A DNA stretch of 32,986 bases from Pseudonocardia terrae (GCF_021343995.1 NZ_JAJTTE010000068.1:1-32986); one strand, 5' to 3'. Shown: positions 22,038 to 30,663, counted from the first letter of the stretch. Translations and numbers: made by a program. Notes: a model not told the origin generated them from the letters alone.

Positions 22038-23246
22038 ATGGTTTCCCTCATTCGCCCTGCCGTCCTGCGATCGACGGTCGAATTCGACGCGCTCGAGAGC
22101 GAGTGGGCCGAACTGCTCAGCGCCGTTCCCGATCATTCGCTGAGCCAGACCTTCCACTACAACCGGGTGGCGTGGACCCGGCTCGCGGAGCCCCGCGGCT
22201 CGCGGTTGGCCGTCGTCACGGTACGGCGGGGCGGCGAGCTCCTCCTCGTCTGGCCGCTGCACATCGAACGCCGGCGCGGCCACACGGTGGCCACCCACCT
22301 CGGCAACCGGAGCACGCAGGAGTACGCCGTTCCCGTCGTCCGGCCGGGTGAGCACGCCGAGGAGGCCCTCGCGCTGGCGATCGCGGAGGCGACCCGGCTC
22401 GCCGACGTGCTCGCCGTCTACCACCAGCCCGACGGGCCGCTCCCGGCCGGCGGCCGCTTCTCGGCGCTCGCCTTCGGCTCCTCGACCACGTCCCCCGTCG
22501 CGGTCCGCCCCGACGAGGGGTTCGAGGCCTGGTCGGGCACTCGACCCCAGAAGCTGCGCTGGGAGATGCGGCGCAACCGCAAACGGCTCCAGAAGGCCGG
22601 CACCGTCGCCTTCCGCACTTCCGACGACGAGCCCGCCTTCGGTCACCAGGCCGTCGACTGGATCTTCGCGCGGAAGCGGGAGTGGCTCGTCCGTCGGCAC
22701 AAGACCACGCCGTGGATCAGCGACGGATCGGGCGAGGAGTTCTTCCACGAGTTGCTCGACCGCACGCCCGCGGGGGCGCAGGTGCGACCGCTCGTGGTCG
22801 GGGTGACCGTCGACGACGAGCTGGTCTCGGCGTCGATCTGCTACTGCTCGGCACACGCGCTCGAGGGCTTCGTGATGGCGTTCGACGAGTCGCAGGCTGC
22901 CCTCGGGGCGGGCAACGTCCTGATCGAGGAGTGTGTGCGACTGGCCTTCGACCGCGGTCTCGACTTCGACTTCCGCATCGACGCCTTCGCCTACAAGCTG
23001 CGCTGGTCCGACCGGGAGACGACCCGCCACACCCGGTTCGTCCCGTGCACCGTCCGCGGCCTCGCGCCCGTGGGCGCGCGACACGCGACGCACGCCTACG
23101 CCGAGCTCAAGCGGGTCTCGACGCCCCTGCTCACCCGGTACCTGCCCGGAGTGCTGACGGCACGGGCCAGCCACCAGCCGCCCGCCCGCGTCGCAGTCGC
23201 ACTCGTGCAGGACGTGCGAACGCTGGTGCCCAGGCGCGCGTCGTAG
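22038..23246 (+). CDS. GNAT acetyltransferase, CelD/BcsL-like (Acetyltransf_6)
   Basis: This 402-residue protein belongs to the family of predicted acyltransferases named for CelD/BcsL of cellulose synthesis, with a FemAB-like double GNAT fold. The N-terminal half shows LESEWAELLSAVPDHSLSQT and RGGELLLVWPLHIERRRG; the C-terminal half shows the KLRWEMRRNRKRLQKAG helix, VDDELVSASICY, and DFDFRIDAFAYKLRWSDRE, which is the typical end of the acyl-CoA site. It has no signal peptide and should act in the cytosol, possibly acylating a polysaccharide or lipid precursor. A link to the glucan operon at the left end of the window is possible but 17 kb separates them. It is convergent with the FAD monooxygenase gene, with a 7-bp gap. 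Confidence 0.87.
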   Translation: MVSLIRPAVLRSTVEFDALESEWAELLSAVPDHSLSQTFHYNRVAWTRLAEPRGSRLAVVTVRRGGELLLVWPLHIERRRGHTVATHLGNRSTQEYAVPVVRPGEHAEEALALAIAEATRLADVLAVYHQPDGPLPAGGRFSALAFGSSTTSPVAVRPDEGFEAWSGTRPQKLRWEMRRNRKRLQKAGTVAFRTSDDEPAFGHQAVDWIFARKREWLVRRHKTTPWISDGSGEEFFHELLDRTPAGAQVRPLVVGVTVDDELVSASICYCSAHALEGFVMAFDESQAALGAGNVLIEECVRLAFDRGLDFDFRIDAFAYKLRWSDRETTRHTRFVPCTVRGLAPVGARHATHAYAELKRVSTPLLTRYLPGVLTARASHQPPARVAVALVQDVRTLVPRRAS

Positions 23247-23253
23247 CCGCTGA

Positions 23254-24468
23254 TCAGCGGGAGAGACGACGGCGGAGCGGGCCGATCACCCGCGGCGCGA
23301 TCGCCCGGCCGGCGGCGAGCCCATGGTTGACCAGCGCGCCGAGCACCGGCACCGTGGTGAGCCGGTGCAGGGCCAGGTAGAGCCCCGGCGCCCGCCGGGC
23401 GACGAGGCGCCGCCGCTCGATCAGCAGGCGGGCGAAGTCCCGGACGGGCCGCTCGACGTACTGCGGGACGGCCTCGAACCAGGCCGCGCTCGAGCGGGCC
23501 TGCCCGGCCGTGACCTCCAGGGCCTCGGCGCGCTCCGTGCCGTATCCCGCCAGGGCGGCGGCGACGGTCGGGGCCTGCTCCAGGTGCCGCGCCAGGGCGA
23601 TCGCGTCCTCCAGGGCCAGGCGGGTGCCCGATCCGACGCTGAAGTGGGTCGTGTGGGCGGCATCGCCCACCAGGGCGAGGGGTCCGTCCGTCCAGGACGA
23701 GTTCCGCACCGTGGCGAAGCGCCGCCACGGGGCGGTCTCGCGGGCATCTTCCTGCAGGACGAGCTTGTGGCCGTCGAGCTGGTCGGCGAAGACCGACTCG
23801 AGGAGCCGGAGCGTCTCGTCCGGACCGAGCGTGTCGAGGCCCAGCGCGCGCCAGGTCTCCTCCGTCGTCTCCACGATGAACGTGCTGCCGGCCTCGCCGA
23901 ACGCGTAGGCGTGCGCCCACAGCCAACCCCCCGGGCTGTGCACGAACGGGAAGGTGAACGACGAGAACTGCTTCTCCGTGCCCAGCCAGATGTAGCGGTT
24001 CCGGCCCTCGGTGACCTCCGTACGGACACCCGGCGCCTGCTCCCGCAGGCCGCTACGCACGCCGTCGGCCGCGACGACGAGGTCGTACCCCTCGAGCTCC
24101 GCGAGCCGCCCGATCCGGCGGTCGAACTCGATCCGCACCCCGACCTCGCGGGCCCGGTCGACGAGCAACTTCTGCATGAGGTGGCGCCCCATCGCGAAAC
24201 CCGACGCGGTGAACCGGGCCTCCGATCCGTCCACCTCGACGACCTGGTCGCGCCAGGTGTAGCGGAATGTCCGCAACGCCTCGGCGAAAGGCGGGTCGAC
24301 GGCCTCGACCTGGTCCATCAGGTCCGGCCAGAACACCACTCCCCAGCCGCGGGGCGCGCCTTCCGCGGCCTGTTCGTACACGGTGACGTCGGTGACCCCG
24401 GGAATTCTCGTGGCGAGAATGGCGAAGAAGAGTCCGCCGGGCCCGGCGCCGACGCACGCGATCCGCAT
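23254..24468 (-). CDS. FAD-dependent monooxygenase, salicylyl-/anthraniloyl-CoA hydroxylase-like
   Basis: Group A flavoprotein hydroxylase, 404 residues. The FAD-binding loop VGAGPGGLFFAI is at 6-17, VVAADGVRSGLRE (131-143) is the NAD(P)H/FAD DG motif, and LVGDAAHTTHFSVGSGTRLALEDA (266-289) is the second FAD site. RYIWLGTEKQF, WAHAYAFGEAGSTFIVETTEETW are strongly reminiscent of the N-terminal half of salicylyl-CoA 5-hydroxylase and anthraniloyl-CoA monooxygenase. The C-terminal ene-reductase domain of the bifunctional members is absent. No CoA ligase lies beside it. The ATG at 24468 fits the family; an ATG at 24477 would add three residues. The substrate is probably an aromatic acyl thioester, but this is inference. 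Confidence 0.9.
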   Translation of the reverse strand: MRIACVGAGPGGLFFAILATRIPGVTDVTVYEQAAEGAPRGWGVVFWPDLMDQVEAVDPPFAEALRTFRYTWRDQVVEVDGSEARFTASGFAMGRHLMQKLLVDRAREVGVRIEFDRRIGRLAELEGYDLVVAADGVRSGLREQAPGVRTEVTEGRNRYIWLGTEKQFSSFTFPFVHSPGGWLWAHAYAFGEAGSTFIVETTEETWRALGLDTLGPDETLRLLESVFADQLDGHKLVLQEDARETAPWRRFATVRNSSWTDGPLALVGDAAHTTHFSVGSGTRLALEDAIALARHLEQAPTVAAALAGYGTERAEALEVTAGQARSSAAWFEAVPQYVERPVRDFARLLIERRRLVARRAPGLYLALHRLTTVPVLGALVNHGLAAGRAIAPRVIGPLRRRLSR

Positions 24469-24602
24469 GAGGGCCATCGTGCCAGTGACGGATTCGCCGA
24501 CGGATCCCGGCCGGGCTCCTCGTCTCATCCGGACGGGTCGCTCGCGCGGACGGCTGCGATTTCGGGCACAACGGACCTTGCCGTCGCAGGTCACCCGCCA
24601 TT

Positions 24603-24635
24603 CGTGACCCGGCCGTGACCCAGAGTTCACCCGGA
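24603..24635 (+). promoter_or_regulatory. PHO-box-like triple repeat upstream of ppk1
   Basis: Three consecutive 11-nt units occur in register: CGTGACCCGGC (24603), CGTGACCCAGA (24614) and GTTCACCCGGA (24625). Tandem 11-nt units built on GTTCACC are the hallmark of PhoP boxes in actinomycetes; the third unit fits best and the first two are degenerate. They end 53 bp before the ppk1 start, and ppk is a known PhoP target in Streptomyces. Direct evidence is only the repeat itself. Confidence 0.5.
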
Positions 24636-24688
24636 TGTCGGTCGCTCCGACGAGTCGCGGGGTCCGCAGGTGAGGAAGAATCCCGCCG

Positions 24689-27031
24689 GTGAGCACGGGC
24701 CCCGAGAACTCCGAGTCCGGCGCCGGGACCAACGGCCGCCGCCGGTCGACCGCCAAGAAGCCGGCCCCGCGCCGCCGGGCCACCCCGGTGCGCGCCTCAC
24801 GGGCGGGCGCCCAGGTCGAGGCGGCCGCACCCGGCCCGGCCCCCGTTCCCACGAGCGCGAGCACCGCCACCGCCCCCATCACGGGCAACGGGTCCGGCGC
24901 CGCCCCGATCGGCCCGCCCGCGCCGACCACCGTCGCCGCGCCGAGCGGGCTGCCGGACGACCGCTACCTCAACCGCGAGCTCTCCTGGCTGGACTTCAAC
25001 GCCCGGGTGCTGGCGCTCGCCGAGGACACCAGCCAGCCGCTGCTGGAGCGGGCGAAGTTCCTCGCGATCTTCGCCAGCAACCTCGACGAGTTCTACATGG
25101 TGCGGGTCGCCGGGCTGAAGCGTCGCGACGAGACCGGCCTGGCCGTGCGCTCCGCCGACGGGCTCTCCCCCCGCGAGCAGCTCGTCCGGATCGCCGCGCG
25201 CAGCCAGCAGCTCTCCGAGGCGCACGCCCGCGTGTTCCTCGACGAGGTCCGCCCCGAGCTCGACCAGCACGGCATCCACATCCGCCGCTGGAGCGACCTG
25301 TCCGACGCCCAGCGCCTGCGCCTGTCGGACTACTTCGCCGCCCAGGTCTTCCCGGTCCTCACTCCGCTGGCCGTCGACCCCGCACACCCGTTCCCGTACA
25401 TCTCCGGCCTGTCGCTGAACCTGGCCGTCACGGTCCGGGACACCGACAGCCGCACCGAGCGCTTCGCCCGGGTCAAGGTGCCGAACAACGTCCCGCGCCT
25501 GGTCCGGGTGCAGGACGACGAGGGCAAGCCGGGCCGCGACGTCACCTTCCTGCCGATCGAGGACCTCATCAGTGCCCACCTCGGCGAGCTCTTCCCGGGC
25601 CTGGAGGTCGCGGAGGTGCACGCCTTCCGCGTGACCCGCAACGCCGACCTCGAGGTCGAGGAGGACCGGGACGAGGACCTCCTGCAGGCCCTCGAGCGCG
25701 AGCTCGCCCGCCGCCGCTTCGGCCCGCCCGTGCGGCTCGAGGTCGTCGACACCATGAGCGAGCACGTGCTGGAGCTGCTGCTGCGCGAGCTCGACGTCGA
25801 CCCGGGCGACGTCGTCACCGTGCCCGGGCTGCTCGACCTCACCTGCCTCTGGGAGGTCTACGGCGCCGACCGTCCCGACCTGAAGGACGAGCCCTTCCGC
25901 CCGGCCACGCACCCGGCCTTCGGCGAGCGGGAGATGCCGCGCAGCGTGTTCGCCACGCTCCGCGAGGGCGACGTCATGGTCCACCACCCGTACGACTCCT
26001 TCTCGACGAGCGTGCAGCGCTTCATCGAGCAGGCCGCGGCGGACCCGAACGTGCTGGCGATCAAGCAGACGCTGTACCGGACGTCGGGCGACTCGCCGAT
26101 CGTCGACGCCCTGATCGACGCGGCGGCGGCCGGCAAGCAGGTCGTCGCGCTGGTGGAGATCAAGGCGCGGTTCGACGAGCAGGCCAACATCCGCTGGGCG
26201 CGCGAGCTGGAGAAGGCGGGCGTGCACGTCGTCTACGGGCTGGTCGGCCTGAAGACGCACTGCAAGACCTCGCTGGTCGTGCGCCAGGAGGGCTCGACCA
26301 TCCGCCGCTACTGCCACATCGGCACCGGCAACTACAACCCGAAGACGGCACGGCTCTACGAGGACATCGGCGTGCTCACCGCCGACCCGACGATCGGCGC
26401 CGACCTCACCGACCTGTTCAACTCGCTCACCGGCTACTCGCGGCAGACCTCCTACCGCAGCCTGCTCGTGGCGCCCTACGGCGTGCGGCGCGGGATCGTC
26501 CGGCGCATCGAGGACGAGATCGAGGCGCACAAGGCCGGCGACAGCACCGCGCGCGTCCAGATCAAGGTCAACTCCCTGGTCGACGAGCAGGTGATCGACG
26601 CGCTGTACCGGGCGTCGCAGGCCGGAGTGCCGGTCGACATCGTCGTCCGCGGGATCTGCGCGATCCGCCCGGGCGTGGAGGGGCTGAGCGAGAACATCCA
26701 GGTGCGCTCGATCCTCGGGCGCTTCCTGGAGCACTCGCGGATCTTCCACTTCGGCTCGGCCGACGAGTACTGGATCGGCAGCGCCGACATGATGCACCGC
26801 AACCTCGACCGGCGCGTCGAGGTGCTGCTGCGGGTGGCCGACCCCAAGCTCGCCGGGCAGCTCGCCGAGGTCTTCGGGTCCTGCCTCGACCCGGCCACTC
26901 GCTGCTGGGTGCTGGAGGGCGACGGCAGGTGGGAGCCCTCCCCGCCGAAGGGCACCGACCTCGAGAAGGTGCGCGACCACCAGGCGGAGCTCATGATCGC
27001 GCACGCCTCGCGGTCCCAGGTCGACGAGTGA
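24689..27031 (+). CDS. ppk1: Polyphosphate kinase 1
   Basis: Reversible transfer of the ATP gamma-phosphate to polyphosphate, 780 residues. The conserved protein begins near residue 92 (RYLNRELSWLDFNARVL). NLDEFYMVRVAGLK is the next N-terminal block. The first phospholipase D-like half contains YCHIGTGNYNPKTARLYEDIG with His543, the residue that is autophosphorylated, and the second contains MMHRNLDRRVEVL with His703. The first ~90 residues are an extra Ala/Pro/Arg-rich tail, not part of the usual fold. The GTG start has GAGGAAG upstream. mutT1 follows after 15 bp, as in mycobacteria, and a PHO-box-like repeat lies upstream, which suggests induction under phosphate limitation. Confidence 0.96.
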   Translation: MSTGPENSESGAGTNGRRRSTAKKPAPRRRATPVRASRAGAQVEAAAPGPAPVPTSASTATAPITGNGSGAAPIGPPAPTTVAAPSGLPDDRYLNRELSWLDFNARVLALAEDTSQPLLERAKFLAIFASNLDEFYMVRVAGLKRRDETGLAVRSADGLSPREQLVRIAARSQQLSEAHARVFLDEVRPELDQHGIHIRRWSDLSDAQRLRLSDYFAAQVFPVLTPLAVDPAHPFPYISGLSLNLAVTVRDTDSRTERFARVKVPNNVPRLVRVQDDEGKPGRDVTFLPIEDLISAHLGELFPGLEVAEVHAFRVTRNADLEVEEDRDEDLLQALERELARRRFGPPVRLEVVDTMSEHVLELLLRELDVDPGDVVTVPGLLDLTCLWEVYGADRPDLKDEPFRPATHPAFGEREMPRSVFATLREGDVMVHHPYDSFSTSVQRFIEQAAADPNVLAIKQTLYRTSGDSPIVDALIDAAAAGKQVVALVEIKARFDEQANIRWARELEKAGVHVVYGLVGLKTHCKTSLVVRQEGSTIRRYCHIGTGNYNPKTARLYEDIGVLTADPTIGADLTDLFNSLTGYSRQTSYRSLLVAPYGVRRGIVRRIEDEIEAHKAGDSTARVQIKVNSLVDEQVIDALYRASQAGVPVDIVVRGICAIRPGVEGLSENIQVRSILGRFLEHSRIFHFGSADEYWIGSADMMHRNLDRRVEVLLRVADPKLAGQLAEVFGSCLDPATRCWVLEGDGRWEPSPPKGTDLEKVRDHQAELMIAHASRSQVDE

Positions 27032-27046
27032 GGGCCGGACCCGCGG

Positions 27047-27967
27047 ATGTCTGACCTGTACGCGGCGCTCGGGGCCGACGTCCTGGCCGCGGGCACGGTG
27101 CTCTGGCGCGCCGGCAACACCGGTCCGCTCGTCGCGCTGGTGCACCGCCCCAAGTACGACGACTGGGGCCTGGCGAAGGGCAAGCTGGACAACGGCGAGT
27201 CCCTGGCCGCCTGCGCACTGCGGGAGACGTGGGAGGAGACCGGGGTGCGGGCCCGGCTCGGCGCCCGGCTCGGCGACGTGCGCTACCTCGTGCCCGAGGG
27301 CAGCAAGCTCGTCCGGTACTGGTCGGCCGAGGCTCTGGAGGGCACCGAGTTCACCCCGAACGACGAGATCGACGAGCTGGTCTGGCTCCCGCCCGCCGAG
27401 GCGGCGGCGCAGCTGAGCTACGCCCACGACGTCGAGGTCCTCGAGCGGTTCACCCAGCCGACGTCGCTGCTGCTCGTGGTGCGGCACGCCAAGGCGGGCA
27501 GCCGCAAGGACTGGGAGGGCGACGACGACCTGCGCCCGCTCTCCGGCGTCGGGCGCACGCAGGCCGAGCACCTGGTCGGCTTCCTCGGCCGGTTCGCCCC
27601 GGAACGTTTCCACTCGGCGCTGCCGGTGCGCTGCGTCGACACGATCGCGCCCTACGCCGACATGCAGGGGGCGAAGATCGAGCGCGAGCCGCTGCTCGGC
27701 GAGGAGGGCTACTGGGAGGACCCGGCCGCCGGGCTCGCCCGGTTCCGCCAGCTCCTCGTCCGCCCCGGCCTCACGGTGCTGTGCAGCCAGGGCGGGGTGA
27801 TCCCCGACGTCGTCGAGACCCTGCTCGACGAGTTCGACGCCCGCGTCACCGGCGTGCCGGACCCGGAGAAGACCCCCGTGCCCTCCCGCAAGGGCAGCAC
27901 GTGGGTCCTCGCGACCGACGCCACCGGCGCCCTACGGTCCGCGGACTACTACCCCAGCCCCACCTGA
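27047..27967 (+). CDS. mutT1: MutT1-type NUDIX hydrolase with histidine phosphatase domain
   Basis: This 306-residue two-domain protein matches mycobacterial MutT1. The NUDIX box GKLDNGESLAACALRETWEETGV occupies 45-67 with all conserved Gly, Arg and Glu residues present. From about 140 the histidine phosphatase domain starts with LLLVVRHAKAG (Arg146, His147 as catalytic residue). MutT1 hydrolyses 8-oxo-dGTP and 8-oxo-GTP, and also diadenosine polyphosphates, keeping oxidised guanine out of DNA and RNA. It starts 15 bp after ppk1 and is convergent with hupB with only 3 bp between stops. Confidence 0.95.
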   Translation: MSDLYAALGADVLAAGTVLWRAGNTGPLVALVHRPKYDDWGLAKGKLDNGESLAACALRETWEETGVRARLGARLGDVRYLVPEGSKLVRYWSAEALEGTEFTPNDEIDELVWLPPAEAAAQLSYAHDVEVLERFTQPTSLLLVVRHAKAGSRKDWEGDDDLRPLSGVGRTQAEHLVGFLGRFAPERFHSALPVRCVDTIAPYADMQGAKIEREPLLGEEGYWEDPAAGLARFRQLLVRPGLTVLCSQGGVIPDVVETLLDEFDARVTGVPDPEKTPVPSRKGSTWVLATDATGALRSADYYPSPT

Positions 27968-27970
27968 GGG

Positions 27971-28510
27971 CTACTTCTTCGCCTTCGTCTTCTTGGCCGG
28001 CTTGTCCTTCACGGCCTTGACCACGGGCTCCTTGGCCTTCTTGGCCGCCGCCGGCTTCCCGGCCGCCTTGGTCGCCGTGGTCTTCGCGGCCGTGGAGCGC
28101 GCGGTCTTCTTGGGCGCCGGGGCCTCGACGGCCTCCTCCGCGGCGAACGAGCCCGAGGAGCGGGCCGCGCGGGTCGCGCGGGTCGCCGGGCGCGGGTTGC
28201 GGGCCGGGGCCTTCTTCGCGGTCGCGGCGGCGCCGTCGTTGCCGGCCACCGTGGTCTTGAAGGCGGTGCCCGGGCGGAAGGCCGGGACCGTGGTCGGCGG
28301 CACCGGGACCGTCTCGCCGGTCCGCGGGTTGCGCGCCACGCGGGCCGCCCGGGCCCGCGCCTCGAACACCCCGAACCCGGTGAGGGTCACCGACCCGCCG
28401 GAGCCGACCGTGTCCACGATGATGTCCAGGACTCCGTCCACTGCGGACGCCGCGGTGCGCCGGTCACCGAGGCGTGCTGCCAGCGCGTCCACCAGCTGGG
28501 TCTTGTTCAT
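27971..28510 (-). CDS. hupB: HU family DNA-binding protein with Lys/Ala-rich tail
   Basis: Nucleoid protein of 179 residues. Residues 1-90 are a classic HU fold: MNKTQLVDALAARLGDRRTA, VTLTGFGVFEARARAARVAR, then NPRTGETVPVPPTTVPAFRPG, the DNA-minor-groove arm. Residues 95-179 form a basic, histone H1-like tail of Lys, Ala, Thr and Pro with PAKKTKAKK at the end, as in mycobacterial HupB and Streptomyces HupS. Such tails widen DNA bridging and are sites of acetylation. One gene per cell of this type is usual. It is downstream of leuCD on the same strand but separated by a strong terminator, so it should have its own promoter in 28511-28583. Confidence 0.96.
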   Translation of the reverse strand: MNKTQLVDALAARLGDRRTAASAVDGVLDIIVDTVGSGGSVTLTGFGVFEARARAARVARNPRTGETVPVPPTTVPAFRPGTAFKTTVAGNDGAAATAKKAPARNPRPATRATRAARSSGSFAAEEAVEAPAPKKTARSTAAKTTATKAAGKPAAAKKAKEPVVKAVKDKPAKKTKAKK

Positions 28511-28583
28511 GGCCCCGCACGGTAGAGCCTCCTGGGCCATTCGCCAAGGGGCTTCGCCACCGAAGAACCCTTGCAGCACAACG

Positions 28584-28642
28584 AAAAACCGCCGCCGGTA
28601 CCGTGCGTGACCACTGTGGTCACCCGCAGTACCGACGGCGGT
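28584..28642 (-). terminator. Intrinsic terminator of the leuCD operon
   Basis: On the minus strand a long stem-loop runs from 28642 to 28588. The outer arm ACCGCCG (28588-28594) pairs with CGGCGGT (28636-28642), CGGTAC pairs with GTACCG, and the inner GTGACCAC pairs with GTGGTCAC around 28608-28624. It is followed by TTTTT (28588-28584). It begins 18 bp after the leuD stop. A real U-tract is uncommon in such GC-rich DNA, which makes this one of the clearest terminators in the window. Confidence 0.85.
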
Positions 28643-28660
28643 CCGTCGAGGAGGCCCAGG

Positions 28661-29251
28661 TCAGGCCGTGGTGACGGGCTTGTGCGCGGGGCGCGAACGC
28701 TCGAACGCGTCGATCGCGTCCTCGTGGCGGAGGGTGAGGCCGATGTCGTCGAGCCCCTCCAGCAGGCGCCAGCGGATGTAGTCGTCGATCTCGAAGGGTA
28801 CGGTCAGGTCCTTGGCCTGCACCGTCTTCTCCTGCAGGTCGACGGTCACCTCGGTGCCCGGCTCGTTCTCCAGCAGCTTCCACAGCAGCTCGACGTCCGG
28901 CTGCTCGACCTGCGCCGCGACCAGCCCGGCCTTGGCCGAGTTGCCGCGGAAGATGTCGGCGAAGCGCGCCGAGATCACGACCCGGAAGCCGTAGTCCATC
29001 AGGGCCCAGACGGCGTGCTCGCGCGAGGAGCCGGTGCCGAAGTCCGGCCCCGCCACCAGGACCGACCCGCGGGAGAAGGGCTCCTGGTTGAGGATGAACG
29101 ACTCGTCGTTGCGCCAGGCCGAGAACAGCCCGTCCTCGAACCCGGTGCGGGTGACGCGCTTGAGGTAGACGGCCGGGATGATCTGGTCGGTGTCCACGTT
29201 GGAGCGGCGCAGCGGGACGCCGATGCCGGTGTGGGTGCTGAACTTCTCCAT
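28661..29251 (-). CDS. leuD: 3-isopropylmalate dehydratase small subunit
   Basis: Small subunit of isopropylmalate isomerase in leucine synthesis, 196 residues. It carries the swivel domain of aconitase-like enzymes: VPLRRSNVDTDQIIPAVYLKRV (13-34), VLVAGPDFGTGSSREHAVWAL, which binds substrate, and RFADIFRGNSAKAGL. Its ATG shares one base with the leuC stop (TGATG), so translation is coupled and the two subunits are made together. A strong terminator follows. Confidence 0.97.
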   Translation of the reverse strand: MEKFSTHTGIGVPLRRSNVDTDQIIPAVYLKRVTRTGFEDGLFSAWRNDESFILNQEPFSRGSVLVAGPDFGTGSSREHAVWALMDYGFRVVISARFADIFRGNSAKAGLVAAQVEQPDVELLWKLLENEPGTEVTVDLQEKTVQAKDLTVPFEIDDYIRWRLLEGLDDIGLTLRHEDAIDAFERSRPAHKPVTTA

Positions 29252-30663
29252 CAGCTCAGGTCCTCCGGGCTGCTCAGGGTGCCGCGCACCGCGGTCGCCG
29301 CGGCGACCAGCGGGGACACCAGATGGGTGCGGCCGCCCTTGCCCTGGCGGCCCTCGAAGTTGCGGTTGGAGGTCGACGCGCTGCGCTCCCCCGGCGCGAG
29401 CTGGTCGGGGTTCATGCCCAGGCACATCGAGCAGCCCGCGGAACGCCACTCGGCGCCGGCGGCGGTGAAGACCTTGTCCAGGCCCTCTTCCTCCGCCTGG
29501 AAGCGCACCCGCATCGAGCCCGGCACGACCAGCATCCGGACATCCTCGGCGATCTGCCGCCCGTCGAGGATCCCCGCGGCGGCCCGCAGGTCCTCGATCC
29601 GGCCGTTGGTGCAGGACCCGACGAACACGGTGTCGACCTTGATCGACCGCAGCGGCTGCCCCGCCTCGAGGCCCATGTACGCCAGCGCCTTCTCGGCGGC
29701 GACGCGCTCGTTCTCGTCGACGATCGCCTCGGGGTCCGGGACGCTCTCGCCCAGCGGCAGGCCCTGGCCGGGGTTGGTGCCCCAGGTGACGAACGGGGTC
29801 AGCGCGTCGGCGTCGATGTCGACCTCGGCGTCGAACACGGCGTCGTCATCGGTGCGCAGCTCGCGCCAGGCAGCCACCGCCTCGTCCCACTCCGCGCCCT
29901 TCGGCGCGTGGTCGCGGCCCTTGAGGTACGCGAAGGTGGTCTCGTCCGGGGCGATCATGCCCGCGCGGGCGCCGGCCTCGATCGACATGTTGCAGATCGT
30001 CATCCGGGCCTCCATCGAGAGGTTCTCGATGACGTTGCCGCGGTACTCGAGCACGTAGCCCTGCCCGCCGCCGGTGCCGATCTGGGCGATGATCGCCAGC
30101 ACGACGTCCTTGCTCGTGACGCCGGGGCGCAGCCGCCCGTCCGTGCTGTGGACGTTGATCGCCATGGTCTTGAACGGCTTCAGCGGCAGCGTCTGGGTGG
30201 CCAGCACGTGCTCCACCTCGGACGTGCCGATGCCGAACGCCATGGCGCCGAACGCGCCGTGCGTGGAGGTGTGCGAGTCGCCGCAGACGACGGTGGTGCC
30301 CGGCTGGGTCAGCCCCAGCTGCGGCCCGACGACGTGCACGATGCCCTGCTCGGCGTGGTTCATCGGGTAGAGCCGGACGCCGAACTCCTCGCAGTTCTTC
30401 CGCAGGGTCTCCACCTGCGTCCGCGAGACGGGGTCGGCGATCGGGGCGAGGACGTCGAGCGTCGGGACGTTGTGGTCCTCGGTGGCGAGGGTGAGGTCCG
30501 GGCGGCGGACCCCCCGGCCGGCGAGCCGGAGCCCGTCGAACGCCTGCGGGCTCGTCACCTCGTGCACGAGGTGGAGGTCGATGTAGAGCAGGTCGGGCTC
30601 CTGCCCCTCACCCTTGCGGACCAGGTGCTGGTCCCAGACCTTCTCGGCCAGCGTACGTCCCAC
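29251..30663 (-). CDS. leuC: 3-isopropylmalate dehydratase large subunit
   Basis: Iron-sulfur subunit of isopropylmalate isomerase, 470 residues. It forms a heterodimer with LeuD and turns 2-isopropylmalate into 3-isopropylmalate. The [4Fe-4S] ligands are Cys351 in VGSCTNGR and Cys411 and Cys414 in CSMCLGMNPD. VVCGDSHTSTHGAFGAMAFG and ASTSNRNFEGRQG are further active-site blocks. GTG 30663 was chosen because AAGGAGG lies 8 nt upstream and because the family begins with GRTLAEKVW; an in-frame ATG at 30681 lacks a ribosome-binding site. It is divergent from the IclR-type regulator, which probably controls it. Confidence 0.97.
   Translation of the reverse strand: MGRTLAEKVWDQHLVRKGEGQEPDLLYIDLHLVHEVTSPQAFDGLRLAGRGVRRPDLTLATEDHNVPTLDVLAPIADPVSRTQVETLRKNCEEFGVRLYPMNHAEQGIVHVVGPQLGLTQPGTTVVCGDSHTSTHGAFGAMAFGIGTSEVEHVLATQTLPLKPFKTMAINVHSTDGRLRPGVTSKDVVLAIIAQIGTGGGQGYVLEYRGNVIENLSMEARMTICNMSIEAGARAGMIAPDETTFAYLKGRDHAPKGAEWDEAVAAWRELRTDDDAVFDAEVDIDADALTPFVTWGTNPGQGLPLGESVPDPEAIVDENERVAAEKALAYMGLEAGQPLRSIKVDTVFVGSCTNGRIEDLRAAAGILDGRQIAEDVRMLVVPGSMRVRFQAEEEGLDKVFTAAGAEWRSAGCSMCLGMNPDQLAPGERSASTSNRNFEGRQGKGGRTHLVSPLVAAATAVRGTLSSPEDLS

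Noticed and set aside
24797..27613. 938-codon minus-strand open frame opposite ppk1 and mutT1
   Set aside because: Both sense genes have complete catalytic motifs. The antisense frame is Arg/Val/Ala-rich noise that spans two genes.
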